DNA of 64,000 nucleotides from Rhodospirillaceae bacterium. GTDB taxonomy: Bacteria; Pseudomonadota; Alphaproteobacteria; Thalassobaculales; Thalassobaculaceae. The notes below the pieces were generated by a model that saw nothing but the letters and a program-made list of their open reading frames with translations, was not told the DNA's origin and did not search any database. Of this stretch, positions 56,131-64,000 are shown piece by piece. Numbering within the stretch: the first letter of the stretch is position 1; every line of letters starts with the position of its first letter. Both the position numbers and the translations under genes were made by a program. The stretch covers positions 25,086 through 89,085 of the forward strand of contig NZGS01000008.1 in NCBI GenBank assembly GCA_002690995.1. Direction: 5' to 3'.

Positions 56131-57375
56131 CTAACGTTTCCAAAAAACAAGCATATTCGGCCGGAATAAAACTGCTAGCAAAATGCAACCAAGAAATGCG
56201 TAAACGCCACAGACTAGTGAAATATCCTCTATCTTTATATTCACATCGATAAGTAGGCCAAAAACTGCCGGGCCGAGAGCGCTCGAGATAACTTGAATAC
56301 CAGCGACCATGGCCTTAATCGAACCTAGATGAAGTACACCATATAATTCGGCCCACATAGTTGAAATTATCGTTGCTGTAGCTCCTCCCGTTGTACCCGC
56401 TAATGCCATAAATAATACTATCGTCCAAGAAGCATCGCAAAATGCTATAACAAGGGTAGAACACACCATAGGAAGCAAATAAAATGGGGTTAAACTTAGC
56501 GCGCCAAATCGATCAACCAGGACTCCTGTAACAATTGACATACCAACCTGACAAACTGCGTAAATAGAAAAACAGGAAGCGTAAAACCCAAGGTCCCAAC
56601 CTTTGACGTCAGTTAGGTGTACCTGGTGAAAATTCAAACCAGTTATTATGAATGCGGATGACATTAGCGCCGTCATAGACAAAAAAAATCTTATATCCTT
56701 TAGCACGTCACTGCGCGTCCACTGTTTCGTAACATGACTTGCACTTCTTTTATCTTCAGACATGTCACGTGCCAAAAACTTTAAGTGTCTTTGTTTGTGT
56801 CCTTTCAATAACCAAAGTAATAAAAATGGGGCAATCACTAACACTAAAACAGCGCTTATAACCCAGACCTCCCGCCAAGCTATTAAAGTCAATACCAATA
56901 CGGAAGCGAATGGAAAAACAGCCTGACCACTAGGGAAACCCAGAGCCGCGAGGCTCACGGCTTTTCCCCTGCTAAAGTCGTCAAAATATCTGGCCATTGT
57001 AACGGTTGCGGCTTGACTTAATAAGCCTTGCCCCATCAACCGAAGAAGGAAAATAGCCAATATCAATGTAATTACGCCTTGAGCTAAGGACATTAGCAAG
57101 CAAGCACCTGCTAGGCCAAGACAAAGACAGAAAGCGTAAAACCTCAAATCTACTCGGTCGATAATTTTACCCAGCCAGATTAGAATAAAACCACTCGAAA
57201 GTGTAGCAACAGCGTAGATGTTCCCAAAGTCTCCATGGCTAAGGCTAAAAGTTGCTCTTAATTCGCCACTGTACATTGCTATGTAAAACGTTTGGCCAAA
57301 TGTCGATAAGAACGCCGCTAAGTAACCAAATCCTATGAATCGCAAGTTTTGTTTTAAAAAATAGAGGTAATACAA
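56131..57375 (-). CDS. MFS transporter
   Basis: A 414-residue major-facilitator permease with twelve hydrophobic segments. Loop 2-3 has the relaxed motif GKIIDRVDLR (G-x-x-x-D-R), and the central loop (about residues 200-225) is charged. It resembles monocarboxylate/sugar-acid type MFS (OFA-like) more than drug efflux pumps. There is no ATG before residue 30; the TTG at 57373-57375 with a GAG upstream is the best start, with moderate confidence. It starts 10 nt after the Rieske oxygenase gene and is likely its substrate importer. Confidence 0.8.
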   Translation of the reverse strand: MYYLYFLKQNLRFIGFGYLAAFLSTFGQTFYIAMYSGELRATFSLSHGDFGNIYAVATLSSGFILIWLGKIIDRVDLRFYAFCLCLGLAGACLLMSLAQGVITLILAIFLLRLMGQGLLSQAATVTMARYFDDFSRGKAVSLAALGFPSGQAVFPFASVLVLTLIAWREVWVISAVLVLVIAPFLLLWLLKGHKQRHLKFLARDMSEDKRSASHVTKQWTRSDVLKDIRFFLSMTALMSSAFIITGLNFHQVHLTDVKGWDLGFYASCFSIYAVCQVGMSIVTGVLVDRFGALSLTPFYLLPMVCSTLVIAFCDASWTIVLFMALAGTTGGATATIISTMWAELYGVLHLGSIKAMVAGIQVISSALGPAVFGLLIDVNIKIEDISLVCGVYAFLGCILLAVLFRPNMLVFWKR

Positions 57376-57385
57376 TACGATTATC

Positions 57386-58432
57386 TCAGCTTCGCCAATT
57401 AAGGGTCGTTAGCTCTACTGGATTAATAAATGGTTCTTTATTTTTTGCAGCATCGCCATAAGATTTTTTTAATCGAAAATACCACTTGGCTTGAACATCC
57501 GCATCATTGATCAACATCAAGTTATGTTCGTACTGTAAACCTCTCTGCTGCTTTTCCACAATATCCCTATCCTGTTGGAGAAATCTTTTAAGAAATGGTT
57601 TTAGAAAAGGTTTAATGAGCCATAAATAGGACATTGACCAGAACACAAGATGATTAATTTGCGTGGTTTTCCTATCTATCGGAGTGACCGTCGTTAAACC
57701 CACTACCAAATTACGCCCTACATGGATAGTCTCAATTCTTATTCCAGGGAGCCTAAAAGTTATTTCTGTCTCAATATCTCGTCCTAGTATTTTATATGCC
57801 AGCGAATTGCTGGAAGGTTTATGTTTTAGCATAGCAAAGCCAAGATCGGTTGGGCCAAACACCTTTGACTTTGTATGAACCGACTTTCTAGATCTCCACC
57901 ACCAGGACTGATGAACAAAAGGACCATGAGCTGGATCCATCAATCCTATAACGGCGTGGTCAATATGACATGGAAAGGTAAGTTTTTCAGTCATTGCAGG
58001 TTTAGAGAACACATCTGGCACAGTTGGCGGTATTTTTTTTAATTCCATATTCCGAAAGTCGGACGGCATAAAAATCCAGATGCAACCCGAAAGTTCTTGG
58101 ACAGGATAGTTGGGAACTTTAATTCGGCTTAACTCAAGGTTCTGATCTTCCGTTAATGACGGTATGCAAATACAAGTCCCTTCAGAGTTAAAACGCCAAC
58201 CATGGTAGCAGCACTCTAATTCATCGCCGATCAGACGGCCATCGCTCAATGGAATACCGCGATGAGGACAAATATCCCTTAAAGCAAAAGGCTGCCCTGT
58301 TTTCTTACGACCTAGTACTATCGGCTCACCAAGTAATTTTAATGATAGGAGACACCCCAATTTTAGCTCATCAGAGCGTACGGCAAAGTACCAAATATCT
58401 CTTAAAAAGCCGTCTTCTTGATTTGTAATCAT
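57386..58432 (-). CDS. Rieske [2Fe-2S] ring-hydroxylating oxygenase-like protein
   Basis: A 348-residue oxygenase alpha subunit. The N-terminal Rieske domain has C55-x-H57 and C74-x2-H77 (ICPHRG and CCYHGW), and the mononuclear iron site is suggested by DHAVIGLMDPAHGPFVHQSW. No ferredoxin or reductase gene is beside it, so electron donors come from elsewhere. I placed the start at the ATG at 58430-58432, as the residues before it are not family-like; its ribosome-binding site is weak. Substrate is unknown. Part of a leftward set with the MFS gene and, 90 nt upstream, the GntR gene. Confidence 0.82.
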   Translation of the reverse strand: MITNQEDGFLRDIWYFAVRSDELKLGCLLSLKLLGEPIVLGRKKTGQPFALRDICPHRGIPLSDGRLIGDELECCYHGWRFNSEGTCICIPSLTEDQNLELSRIKVPNYPVQELSGCIWIFMPSDFRNMELKKIPPTVPDVFSKPAMTEKLTFPCHIDHAVIGLMDPAHGPFVHQSWWWRSRKSVHTKSKVFGPTDLGFAMLKHKPSSNSLAYKILGRDIETEITFRLPGIRIETIHVGRNLVVGLTTVTPIDRKTTQINHLVFWSMSYLWLIKPFLKPFLKRFLQQDRDIVEKQQRGLQYEHNLMLINDADVQAKWYFRLKKSYGDAAKNKEPFINPVELTTLNWRS

Positions 58433-58522
58433 AATTGTTGACAGTGCCACTACATGCCAGAGCAAGCAATAAGCTAGCTAAAAATTTTTGCAAAGAAATT
58501 ATATAAATGGTTAAACGCTTGG

Positions 58523-59212
58523 TTATTCCCGTATGGTGGAGTAAACAAATGTCTCAAACCAATTATTTATGCGATTAAAAGCAGCCGAAGCGCCTTCTGC
58601 GTCGCCTTCAGCTATAGCTTTAGCCGCTTGCGAATGCAGGCGCGGAGCAAGCCCAATATCAGTTGATGCGCCATGATGGGCGAACCAAAAACGCCTTGTC
58701 AGCGGCTGTATTAAACGGCACATTTTCCTTGCGTGTTCGTTCCCCATAGCCAACATACACAAATTGTTAAATTCACTGTCTAATCTTATTTGAGCAACGC
58801 TATCATTACTTGAACTTACGCTATCGAATTCTTCCGCCAGCCTCGAGAACTCGTGTCTCTGTATAGGAGTAGCTCTTGAAGCCGCAGCCCTTGCTACTGA
58901 AGTGTCCAAACTACGACTAACTTCAAGTAAGCGCAAAACTGAAAGAGCATCTACTTCAGATACCTTTATTCCCCGGCGCGGCATCACGCTTAGAAGACCA
59001 GCTGTCGCTAGATGTTGGATCGCTTCTCTAACAGGGGTTCTACCGATGCTGATAGACTCAGCAAGTTCCCTTTCAGTAACAAATATCCCAGGTTTAAACT
59101 CCAACCTGACTATTTTATCTTCTAACCTATGGTAAGCTAGTTCTTTGAGACTATCTGTTGCCTGCGGCTCTGATAATTCGAGGTCTAAAGCGATTGATCT
59201 ATAGAAGTCCAT
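58523..59212 (-). CDS. GntR-family transcriptional regulator (FCD/FadR C-terminal domain)
   Basis: A 229-residue regulator with an N-terminal winged helix (LEDKIVRLEFKPG, TERELAESISIGRTPVREAI) and a C-terminal all-helical ligand-binding FCD domain with several histidines (for example HARKMC, HSQAAKAIAEGD) that bind a metal and a carboxylate effector. The ATG at 59210-59212 follows AAGGAAG by about 11 nt. A 9+9-bp palindrome 38 nt upstream (59250-59267) may be its own operator. It probably controls the Rieske/MFS genes downstream or the TauD gene upstream. Confidence 0.88.
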   Translation of the reverse strand: MDFYRSIALDLELSEPQATDSLKELAYHRLEDKIVRLEFKPGIFVTERELAESISIGRTPVREAIQHLATAGLLSVMPRRGIKVSEVDALSVLRLLEVSRSLDTSVARAAASRATPIQRHEFSRLAEEFDSVSSSNDSVAQIRLDSEFNNLCMLAMGNEHARKMCRLIQPLTRRFWFAHHGASTDIGLAPRLHSQAAKAIAEGDAEGASAAFNRINNWFETFVYSTIRE

Positions 59213-59249
59213 GCGAAAAAACACTTCCTTTTGGTAAACCTTTAAGTGC

Positions 59250-59267
59250 AGTTATTTTAAAATAACT
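59250..59267. promoter_or_regulatory. Perfect 18-bp palindrome upstream of the GntR gene
   Basis: AGTTATTTT and AAAATAACT form a perfect 18-bp dyad with no spacer, in the 158-nt gap between the TauD-like and GntR genes. Palindromic AT-rich sites of this size are typical GntR-family operators and its place before the regulator gene suggests autoregulation. Confidence 0.5.
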
Positions 59268-59370
59268 TCAACGTTATACTAACTACGCACCATAGATTAT
59301 TTGAAGTGAATGTTCAGCGAACTATGCGGATAATACATCTCTAAAATAAATGGCTTATATGTGATAATTG

Positions 59371-60222
59371 TCAAACTGTTAACTCACCTACAACGGTCGT
59401 TCGATGCATTATCCGCTTTTGATCTCTATCCCAAGGTCGCCCTCTATGCAGAACAGTCCTGTTATCCCAAACAACTAGGTCATCCTTTTTCCAAGCATGT
59501 GAGTAAACGAAATCTGGGTGAGTAATTGTACCATTTAATTCTGCTATCAGTTTTCTACTATCCTCTAAGTCCCATCCTTCAACGTAAGATGCATGGGCAC
59601 CTAAAAATAGATTTTTCTTCTTATGAACCGGGTTTTCTCTAACAATTGCCTGCCGAACAGGCGGCACTTCTGCCTTATTATCATTTGTCAATAAGTTTGG
59701 ATCGATTAAAGCGCGTGAATAGGCAAAATCATGTATACAAACTAAATCGTCGAGTTCCATTTTTTTTTGATCGGCAAGCGAATCATAAGCGGCTCTCATA
59801 GATGCAAATTGTGTTTCACCGCCTATGGATGGAACTTCCCTCCCTGAAAGCAAAGACATCAAAGCGGGCACTCGTTTAAAAGAGCTATCTGTGTGCCACA
59901 TCTGGTTGCCGGTATTGAAGACCATCCTTTTGTCTTCAGGCGGAATAACTTTATTCTGCTGATCAACATTGGATAAAATCGTCATAACGGTTCCGCCGCC
60001 TTCGGGATTAGAATTAACTGTGGTTTCCAGGGAACCAAACCGTTCAGAAAAATTAATCTGGTCCTCGTCTAGAAGAGGTTGTCCTCTAAAAACAAGTACA
60101 GAATGTTCGTCAAATGCTTTTTTGATAACTACAAAATCTCTTTCAGGGAGCTCGCGAAGATGCACATCACAATCTATTTCGGCTCCAATATGCTCGGTTA
60201 TTTTTTTAATGGAGATTGCCAT
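59371..60222 (-). CDS. TauD/TfdA-family Fe(II)/2-oxoglutarate dioxygenase
   Basis: A 283-residue dioxygenase. The iron triad is H110, D112 (WHTDSSF) and H259 (TVLHRGRPW), and R274 (IMHRTTV) would bind 2-oxoglutarate. N-terminal GAEIDCDVHLRELPERDF and ALMSLLSGREVPSIGGETQF are the TauD/TfdA pattern. Relatives cleave taurine, 2,4-D, alkyl sulfates or hydroxylate amino-acid derivatives; substrate is unknown. It is divergent from the hydantoinase/oxoprolinase gene, with 181 nt between them. Confidence 0.87.
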   Translation of the reverse strand: MAISIKKITEHIGAEIDCDVHLRELPERDFVVIKKAFDEHSVLVFRGQPLLDEDQINFSERFGSLETTVNSNPEGGGTVMTILSNVDQQNKVIPPEDKRMVFNTGNQMWHTDSSFKRVPALMSLLSGREVPSIGGETQFASMRAAYDSLADQKKMELDDLVCIHDFAYSRALIDPNLLTNDNKAEVPPVRQAIVRENPVHKKKNLFLGAHASYVEGWDLEDSRKLIAELNGTITHPDFVYSHAWKKDDLVVWDNRTVLHRGRPWDRDQKRIMHRTTVVGELTV

Positions 60223-60403
60223 CGAAACTTTCGCAAAATTGTTTAAAAATCTTTATCATTTAAAACGTATTTAAGCGCTAACGTAAATCGAGGAAAAAAA
60301 GAGGTCCAGCAACTCTAATATTTCCAAGAAAAACATCAGTTGCTTGATCTCAATGGTAAGAGCCTGCTACATCTTTCACGTATTAAAAAAAACTTGGCTT
60401 AAA

Positions 60404-63400
60404 ATGACAGAGTTTGCTGTAGGAATTGATATTGGCGGGACATTCACCGACGTTGTAGCGCTAGATTTAAAAACTGGTAAATGCGCGACGGCAAAAGTTT
60501 TAACAACACCGGAGAATCCACAACTTGGAGCAATTAACGGGGTTGACAAAATTTTGGAACAAATTGGGGATCCAAAGCAAATAAAGCGGCTTGTTCACGC
60601 TACAACATTATTTAGCAACGCACTAATTGAGAGAAAAGGTGCAAAGACTGGTCTAATAACAACGATGGGCTTCAAAGATACCCTCCAGCTTGGCAGGGAG
60701 CGAAAATATGACATTTACGATCTCTTTCTGACTTATCCATCGCCGCTTGTTCCCACGGATCTGAGGTACGAAATCAAGGAAAGAATAAGCTCCGATGGCG
60801 AAGTCCTTACGCCTTTAGATGAAAATGGTTTAATGAGGTCAGCTAAAGAGCTCCAATCTAAAGGGGTTACCTCTATCGCGATCTCATTTCTCAATTCAAA
60901 TGCTAAGCCCGAGCATGAAAAGCTTGCATCACAACTTTTAGCGAAAAACTTCCCTGACTTATCCCTTACGTTATCCTCTGACATTAGTCAGGAAAGTGGG
61001 GAATTTGAACGCACGTCCACCGCTGCCATCAACGCCTATATAAAACCATTAGCAGCCGATTATATAGGAGAGTTAGAACTGGCTCTTAAAAATAGAGGAA
61101 GCCAAGCCCCTTTAATGCTTATGCTTTCAAATGGTGGCCTCACAAATACCTCAGAAGCAACACATCGTCCCGTTGATTTACTTGAATCTGGCCCCGCAGG
61201 AGGCGCACTTTCTGCAGCCCTGATAGGCAAACTACAAAATGAAGAACGACTTATAGCTTTCGACATGGGTGGAACAACCGCAAAGATAGCTATTATTGAT
61301 AACGGCCAACCTGAAGTTTCGTATTCTTTCGAAGCAGCAAGGGAGAGACGTTTTGCACCAGGAAGTGGCCTACCAGTGCGAATAACTACTGTTGAACTAG
61401 TCGAGATTGGTGCTGGAGGTGGAAGCATTGCGACAAAAGACGCATTGAATTTGCTAAAAGTCGGTCCGCAAAGTGCTGGATCTATGCCCGGACCAATTTG
61501 CTATAATCAGGGAGGTTCTCAACCTACGGTAACAGATGCTGATTTACAATTGGGCTACCTAAGCGTCGAAGGTTTCTCTGAGAGCTCATTAGATATTGAT
61601 CCAATTAAAACCTCCTTATCTTTGGACAGTTTTGGTGCTGAATTTGATTTAGATGCGAATGACATTGCTTTGGGCATACATGACGTAGTTTGCGAAAATA
61701 TGGCTCAAGCTGCTCAAATTCATTTAGCACGTAAAGGAAGAGATCCAAGGGATTATTCCCTTTACGCCACTGGTGGGGCAGCACCGGTCCATGCTTGTGC
61801 AGTAGCAAAAAGACTAGGGATTAAACGCGTTATAATTCCACCTGCAGCAGGCGTAGCATCTGCGCTGGGTTTAACCGTCGCCCCAGCGAGGGCTGACAAA
61901 AGCGTTGCTATCTCCAAACCGTTAGCAAGCCTTGATGCCCATAAAATAAAAACAATATACGATAGCCTCCAAACCACTGCGTCTGAAGTGGTGAGGGCTT
62001 CTGTTCCAAAAAAAGCGATAAAAATTCAGTACCTGGCTGAACTTCGTTATTTGGGCCAGGGCGCTGTACTTGTTGTCGACATAACAAAAGCGTTCACGAA
62101 GACAAAACCGCGTAAGTACATTAATGATGAGTTTCACAAACTTCACAAGGTCACGTACGGGAGAGCCTTTGAACATCATAGCGTCGAGCTTATGACCGCT
62201 AGAGTGAGTGCCTCGGCATCAACTACCAGAAATAATTTACAGCCGATGGCACAGCAACAAAACCTCAAAAGATCTAAAATGCAAAAGAGAGAAATAAGAC
62301 TTCCTAACTCCACAAAAAATTGCAACGTCAATGTCTATCGACGCGAAACGCTCTCAGCCGGAACAGTAATACGTGGCCCTGCAATAATTGAAGAAGGACA
62401 ATCTACCACTGTAGTACCCGAGAATACTAAGCTGACCGTTTCACCCCAAGGCGGTTTAATTATTGATATTTTAGACACAAAGAAATTGTCTAAAAAGTTG
62501 GAAACGGATCTAAACAACCCGATACATCTGGAAATATTATGGAATCAGCTGATCTCCGCGGTAGATGAGGCCGCCGCATCTCTACTGCGATCAGCATTTT
62601 CCACTGTTGTCAGAGAATCTTATGATTTTTCTTGTGTCGTAACAGACGAGCAAGGGAACGCGCTGGTGCAGGCTACTGATAGCATACCCTCATTTATTGG
62701 CACTTTGCCCGATACTGTAAAACATTTCATAAGAAGATTCCCGAGTGAAACACTACTTCCAGGTGATATCCTCATCACAAACGACCCACATATGGGAACC
62801 GGCCATCTCCCTGATATTTCCGTTTGTCGACCAATTTTCAATGGTGCAAAAATTATAGGGTTTGCTGCCAGCACAGCGCACGCACCGGATATAGGCGGAA
62901 AAATACGATCACCAGAGCCGAGGGAGGTATTTGAAGAGGGACTGCAAATTCCGCCTATGAAATTGTATGAAAAGGGCGAGGTCAACGAAACGTTGATGTC
63001 CATTATTCGTCAGAATGTTAGGGTCTCGGATCAGGTGGAGGGTGACTTAGAAGCGCAACTTGGCGCGCTATTTACAATAAACCAACGGATTCTGCAAATT
63101 ACTGACACCTACCAGCTTAAAGACCTATCAAAATTATCCGCAGTTATTTGTGAAAGAACAGAACAAGCCGTTCGTTCCGCCATAAGGGGTTTACCAGACG
63201 GCGAGTATTGTTCGACTGTTAAAACCGACGGCCTAGCAGACTTGCCAGTAGAAATAAAAGTATTGATTAAAATTGCAGGAGACACGTTGGAAGCAGATTT
63301 TTCGGGGTCGTCTAGTCAAGTTAATAAAGCAGTTAATTGTCCCCTTTGCTATACACGAGCAATGACCAGCTACGCTATCAAGTCTGCCCTCGCACCTGAA

Positions 63401-64000
63401 TTACCGAATAATGAGGGTGCCCTTAAACCATTAAAGTTGATAGCACCGCCTTCAAGTATTGTTAATCCTAGTCATCCAGCGTCAGTTGGAAGCCGGGTTT
63501 TAACAGGACATTTCATCCCAGCTTTGATAATGCATGCTATATCAGAAATTGCTCCTGAGAAAATACTTGCTGGATCGGGTTCACCAATCTGGTGCGTTAA
63601 TCTCAACGGATACCAAGTAGATGGCACTAGAATAGCAGGTCTATTTTTCTTTAATGGTGGAATGGGGGCGTCTTCATCTGGTGACGGCTTATCATGCACA
63701 AGCTGGCCCTCTAATATTTCATCGACGCCAATTGAGGAGATAGAACAACGTTACCCAGTCAGATTCAAACAGCGCTCCTTACGCTCAAACTCTGGCGGTA
63801 ATGGCACATTCAAAGGTGGTGACGGTCAAACTGTGGAATTTCAATATATTGGAAAGAAGCCAGGAGTCTTCGCCTTCTTAGCCGAAAGAACAAAAATTCC
63901 AGCAAGCGGAATTGTCGGTGGCGAGGACGGGGTTAAAGGTCGATTGGAATTAAACGGAGACCCCATCGATCCTAAATTACAGCATGTAGTTAATCCAGGA
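60404..64000 (+). CDS. Fused hydantoinase/oxoprolinase (HyuA-HyuB), cut by the window edge
   Basis: From the ATG at 60404 one frame stays open to the last base (1,199 codons). Residues 1 to about 695 are the HyuA part, with the ATP-binding GIDIGGTFTDVV (7-18), ESGPAGGALSAA, FDMGGTTAKI and IGAGGGSIA. From about residue 705 (HLEILWNQLISAV) the HyuB part follows with VVRESYDFSCVV, ITNDPHMGTGH and PDISVCRP. Fused A-B proteins include ATP-dependent 5-oxoprolinase and N-methylhydantoinase-like enzymes that open lactam rings with ATP. The A-B junction is in frame without a stop, so this is a true fusion. The start has no clear ribosome-binding site. Confidence 0.85.
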   Translation, partial: MTEFAVGIDIGGTFTDVVALDLKTGKCATAKVLTTPENPQLGAINGVDKILEQIGDPKQIKRLVHATTLFSNALIERKGAKTGLITTMGFKDTLQLGRERKYDIYDLFLTYPSPLVPTDLRYEIKERISSDGEVLTPLDENGLMRSAKELQSKGVTSIAISFLNSNAKPEHEKLASQLLAKNFPDLSLTLSSDISQESGEFERTSTAAINAYIKPLAADYIGELELALKNRGSQAPLMLMLSNGGLTNTSEATHRPVDLLESGPAGGALSAALIGKLQNEERLIAFDMGGTTAKIAIIDNGQPEVSYSFEAARERRFAPGSGLPVRITTVELVEIGAGGGSIATKDALNLLKVGPQSAGSMPGPICYNQGGSQPTVTDADLQLGYLSVEGFSESSLDIDPIKTSLSLDSFGAEFDLDANDIALGIHDVVCENMAQAAQIHLARKGRDPRDYSLYATGGAAPVHACAVAKRLGIKRVIIPPAAGVASALGLTVAPARADKSVAISKPLASLDAHKIKTIYDSLQTTASEVVRASVPKKAIKIQYLAELRYLGQGAVLVVDITKAFTKTKPRKYINDEFHKLHKVTYGRAFEHHSVELMTARVSASASTTRNNLQPMAQQQNLKRSKMQKREIRLPNSTKNCNVNVYRRETLSAGTVIRGPAIIEEGQSTTVVPENTKLTVSPQGGLIIDILDTKKLSKKLETDLNNPIHLEILWNQLISAVDEAAASLLRSAFSTVVRESYDFSCVVTDEQGNALVQATDSIPSFIGTLPDTVKHFIRRFPSETLLPGDILITNDPHMGTGHLPDISVCRPIFNGAKIIGFAASTAHAPDIGGKIRSPEPREVFEEGLQIPPMKLYEKGEVNETLMSIIRQNVRVSDQVEGDLEAQLGALFTINQRILQITDTYQLKDLSKLSAVICERTEQAVRSAIRGLPDGEYCSTVKTDGLADLPVEIKVLIKIAGDTLEADFSGSSSQVNKAVNCPLCYTRAMTSYAIKSALAPELPNNEGALKPLKLIAPPSSIVNPSHPASVGSRVLTGHFIPALIMHAISEIAPEKILAGSGSPIWCVNLNGYQVDGTRIAGLFFFNGGMGASSSGDGLSCTSWPSNISSTPIEEIEQRYPVRFKQRSLRSNSGGNGTFKGGDGQTVEFQYIGKKPGVFAFLAERTKIPASGIVGGEDGVKGRLELNGDPIDPKLQHVVNPG

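Overview
The window is a moderately AT-rich piece of an alphaproteobacterial chromosome, most like marine Rhodospirillales-type lineages. This rests on gene order and family types: tolQRA-tolB-pal-cpoB-tilS-ftsH-folP-glmM-thiD in one direction, preceded by yebC-ruvCAB-ybgC; a small coiled-coil gene, zapA, 6S RNA and 5-formyl-THF cyclo-ligase in a row; an efp-suhB-motor-protein-rpmE block; and a quinone-linked sulfite dehydrogenase of the Ruegeria/Allochromatium SoeABC type. No insertion sequence, CRISPR array, prophage, rRNA or convincing tRNA was seen.

Layout. 1-13.9 kb is accessory metabolism and surface sugars: a PKHD dioxygenase, an enolase-superfamily enzyme, an acyl-CoA ligase, a haem-dependent N-demethylase-like protein, a class III aminotransferase, one GT4 and two GT9 glycosyltransferases, then rhodanese / TauE / TIGR02186 / universal stress protein. 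14.1-18.8 kb is soeABC. A decayed MFS gene separates it from two pseudaminic-acid genes (pseB, pseC; 19.1-21.4 kb). 21.5-42.2 kb is a long, almost entirely leftward housekeeping run (alaX-like, threonine dehydratase, thiD, glmM, folP, ftsH, tilS, cpoB, pal, tolB, tolA, tolR, tolQ, ybgC, ruvB, ruvA, ruvC, yebC, ymdB-like, ygfA, 6S RNA, zapA). 42.4-51.3 kb runs rightward: tkt, gap, efp, a degenerate suhB, an OmpA/MotA-like/MotB-like trio, rpmE and hsp20. 51.5-64 kb is accessory again: hydrolase, metY, tartrate-dehydrogenase-like enzyme, threonine aldolase, MFS, Rieske oxygenase, GntR regulator, TauD-like dioxygenase and a fused hydantoinase/oxoprolinase cut by the window edge.

How the parts work together. 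The Tol-Pal genes form a complete envelope-constriction system and RuvABC a complete Holliday-junction system. soeABC, rhodanese and the TauE/TIGR02186/USP operon suggest sulfite and sulfane-sulfur handling. The GT4/GT9 and pse genes point to surface polysaccharide. The last 8 kb looks like a regulated catabolic set of unknown substrate.

Points of most interest: a ROSE-like RNA thermometer in the hsp20 leader; an inositol-monophosphatase homologue (suhB position) with three metal ligands replaced; pseC with no canonical start codon but an ideal Shine-Dalgarno before an ATA; a textbook terminator lying inside the first codons of folP; a 12+12-bp palindrome in front of the TauE operon; and an uncharacterised proton-motor gene trio. 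Many genes start at TTG or GTG, so starts were chosen from ribosome-binding sites and family alignment recalled from knowledge; no database search was possible.
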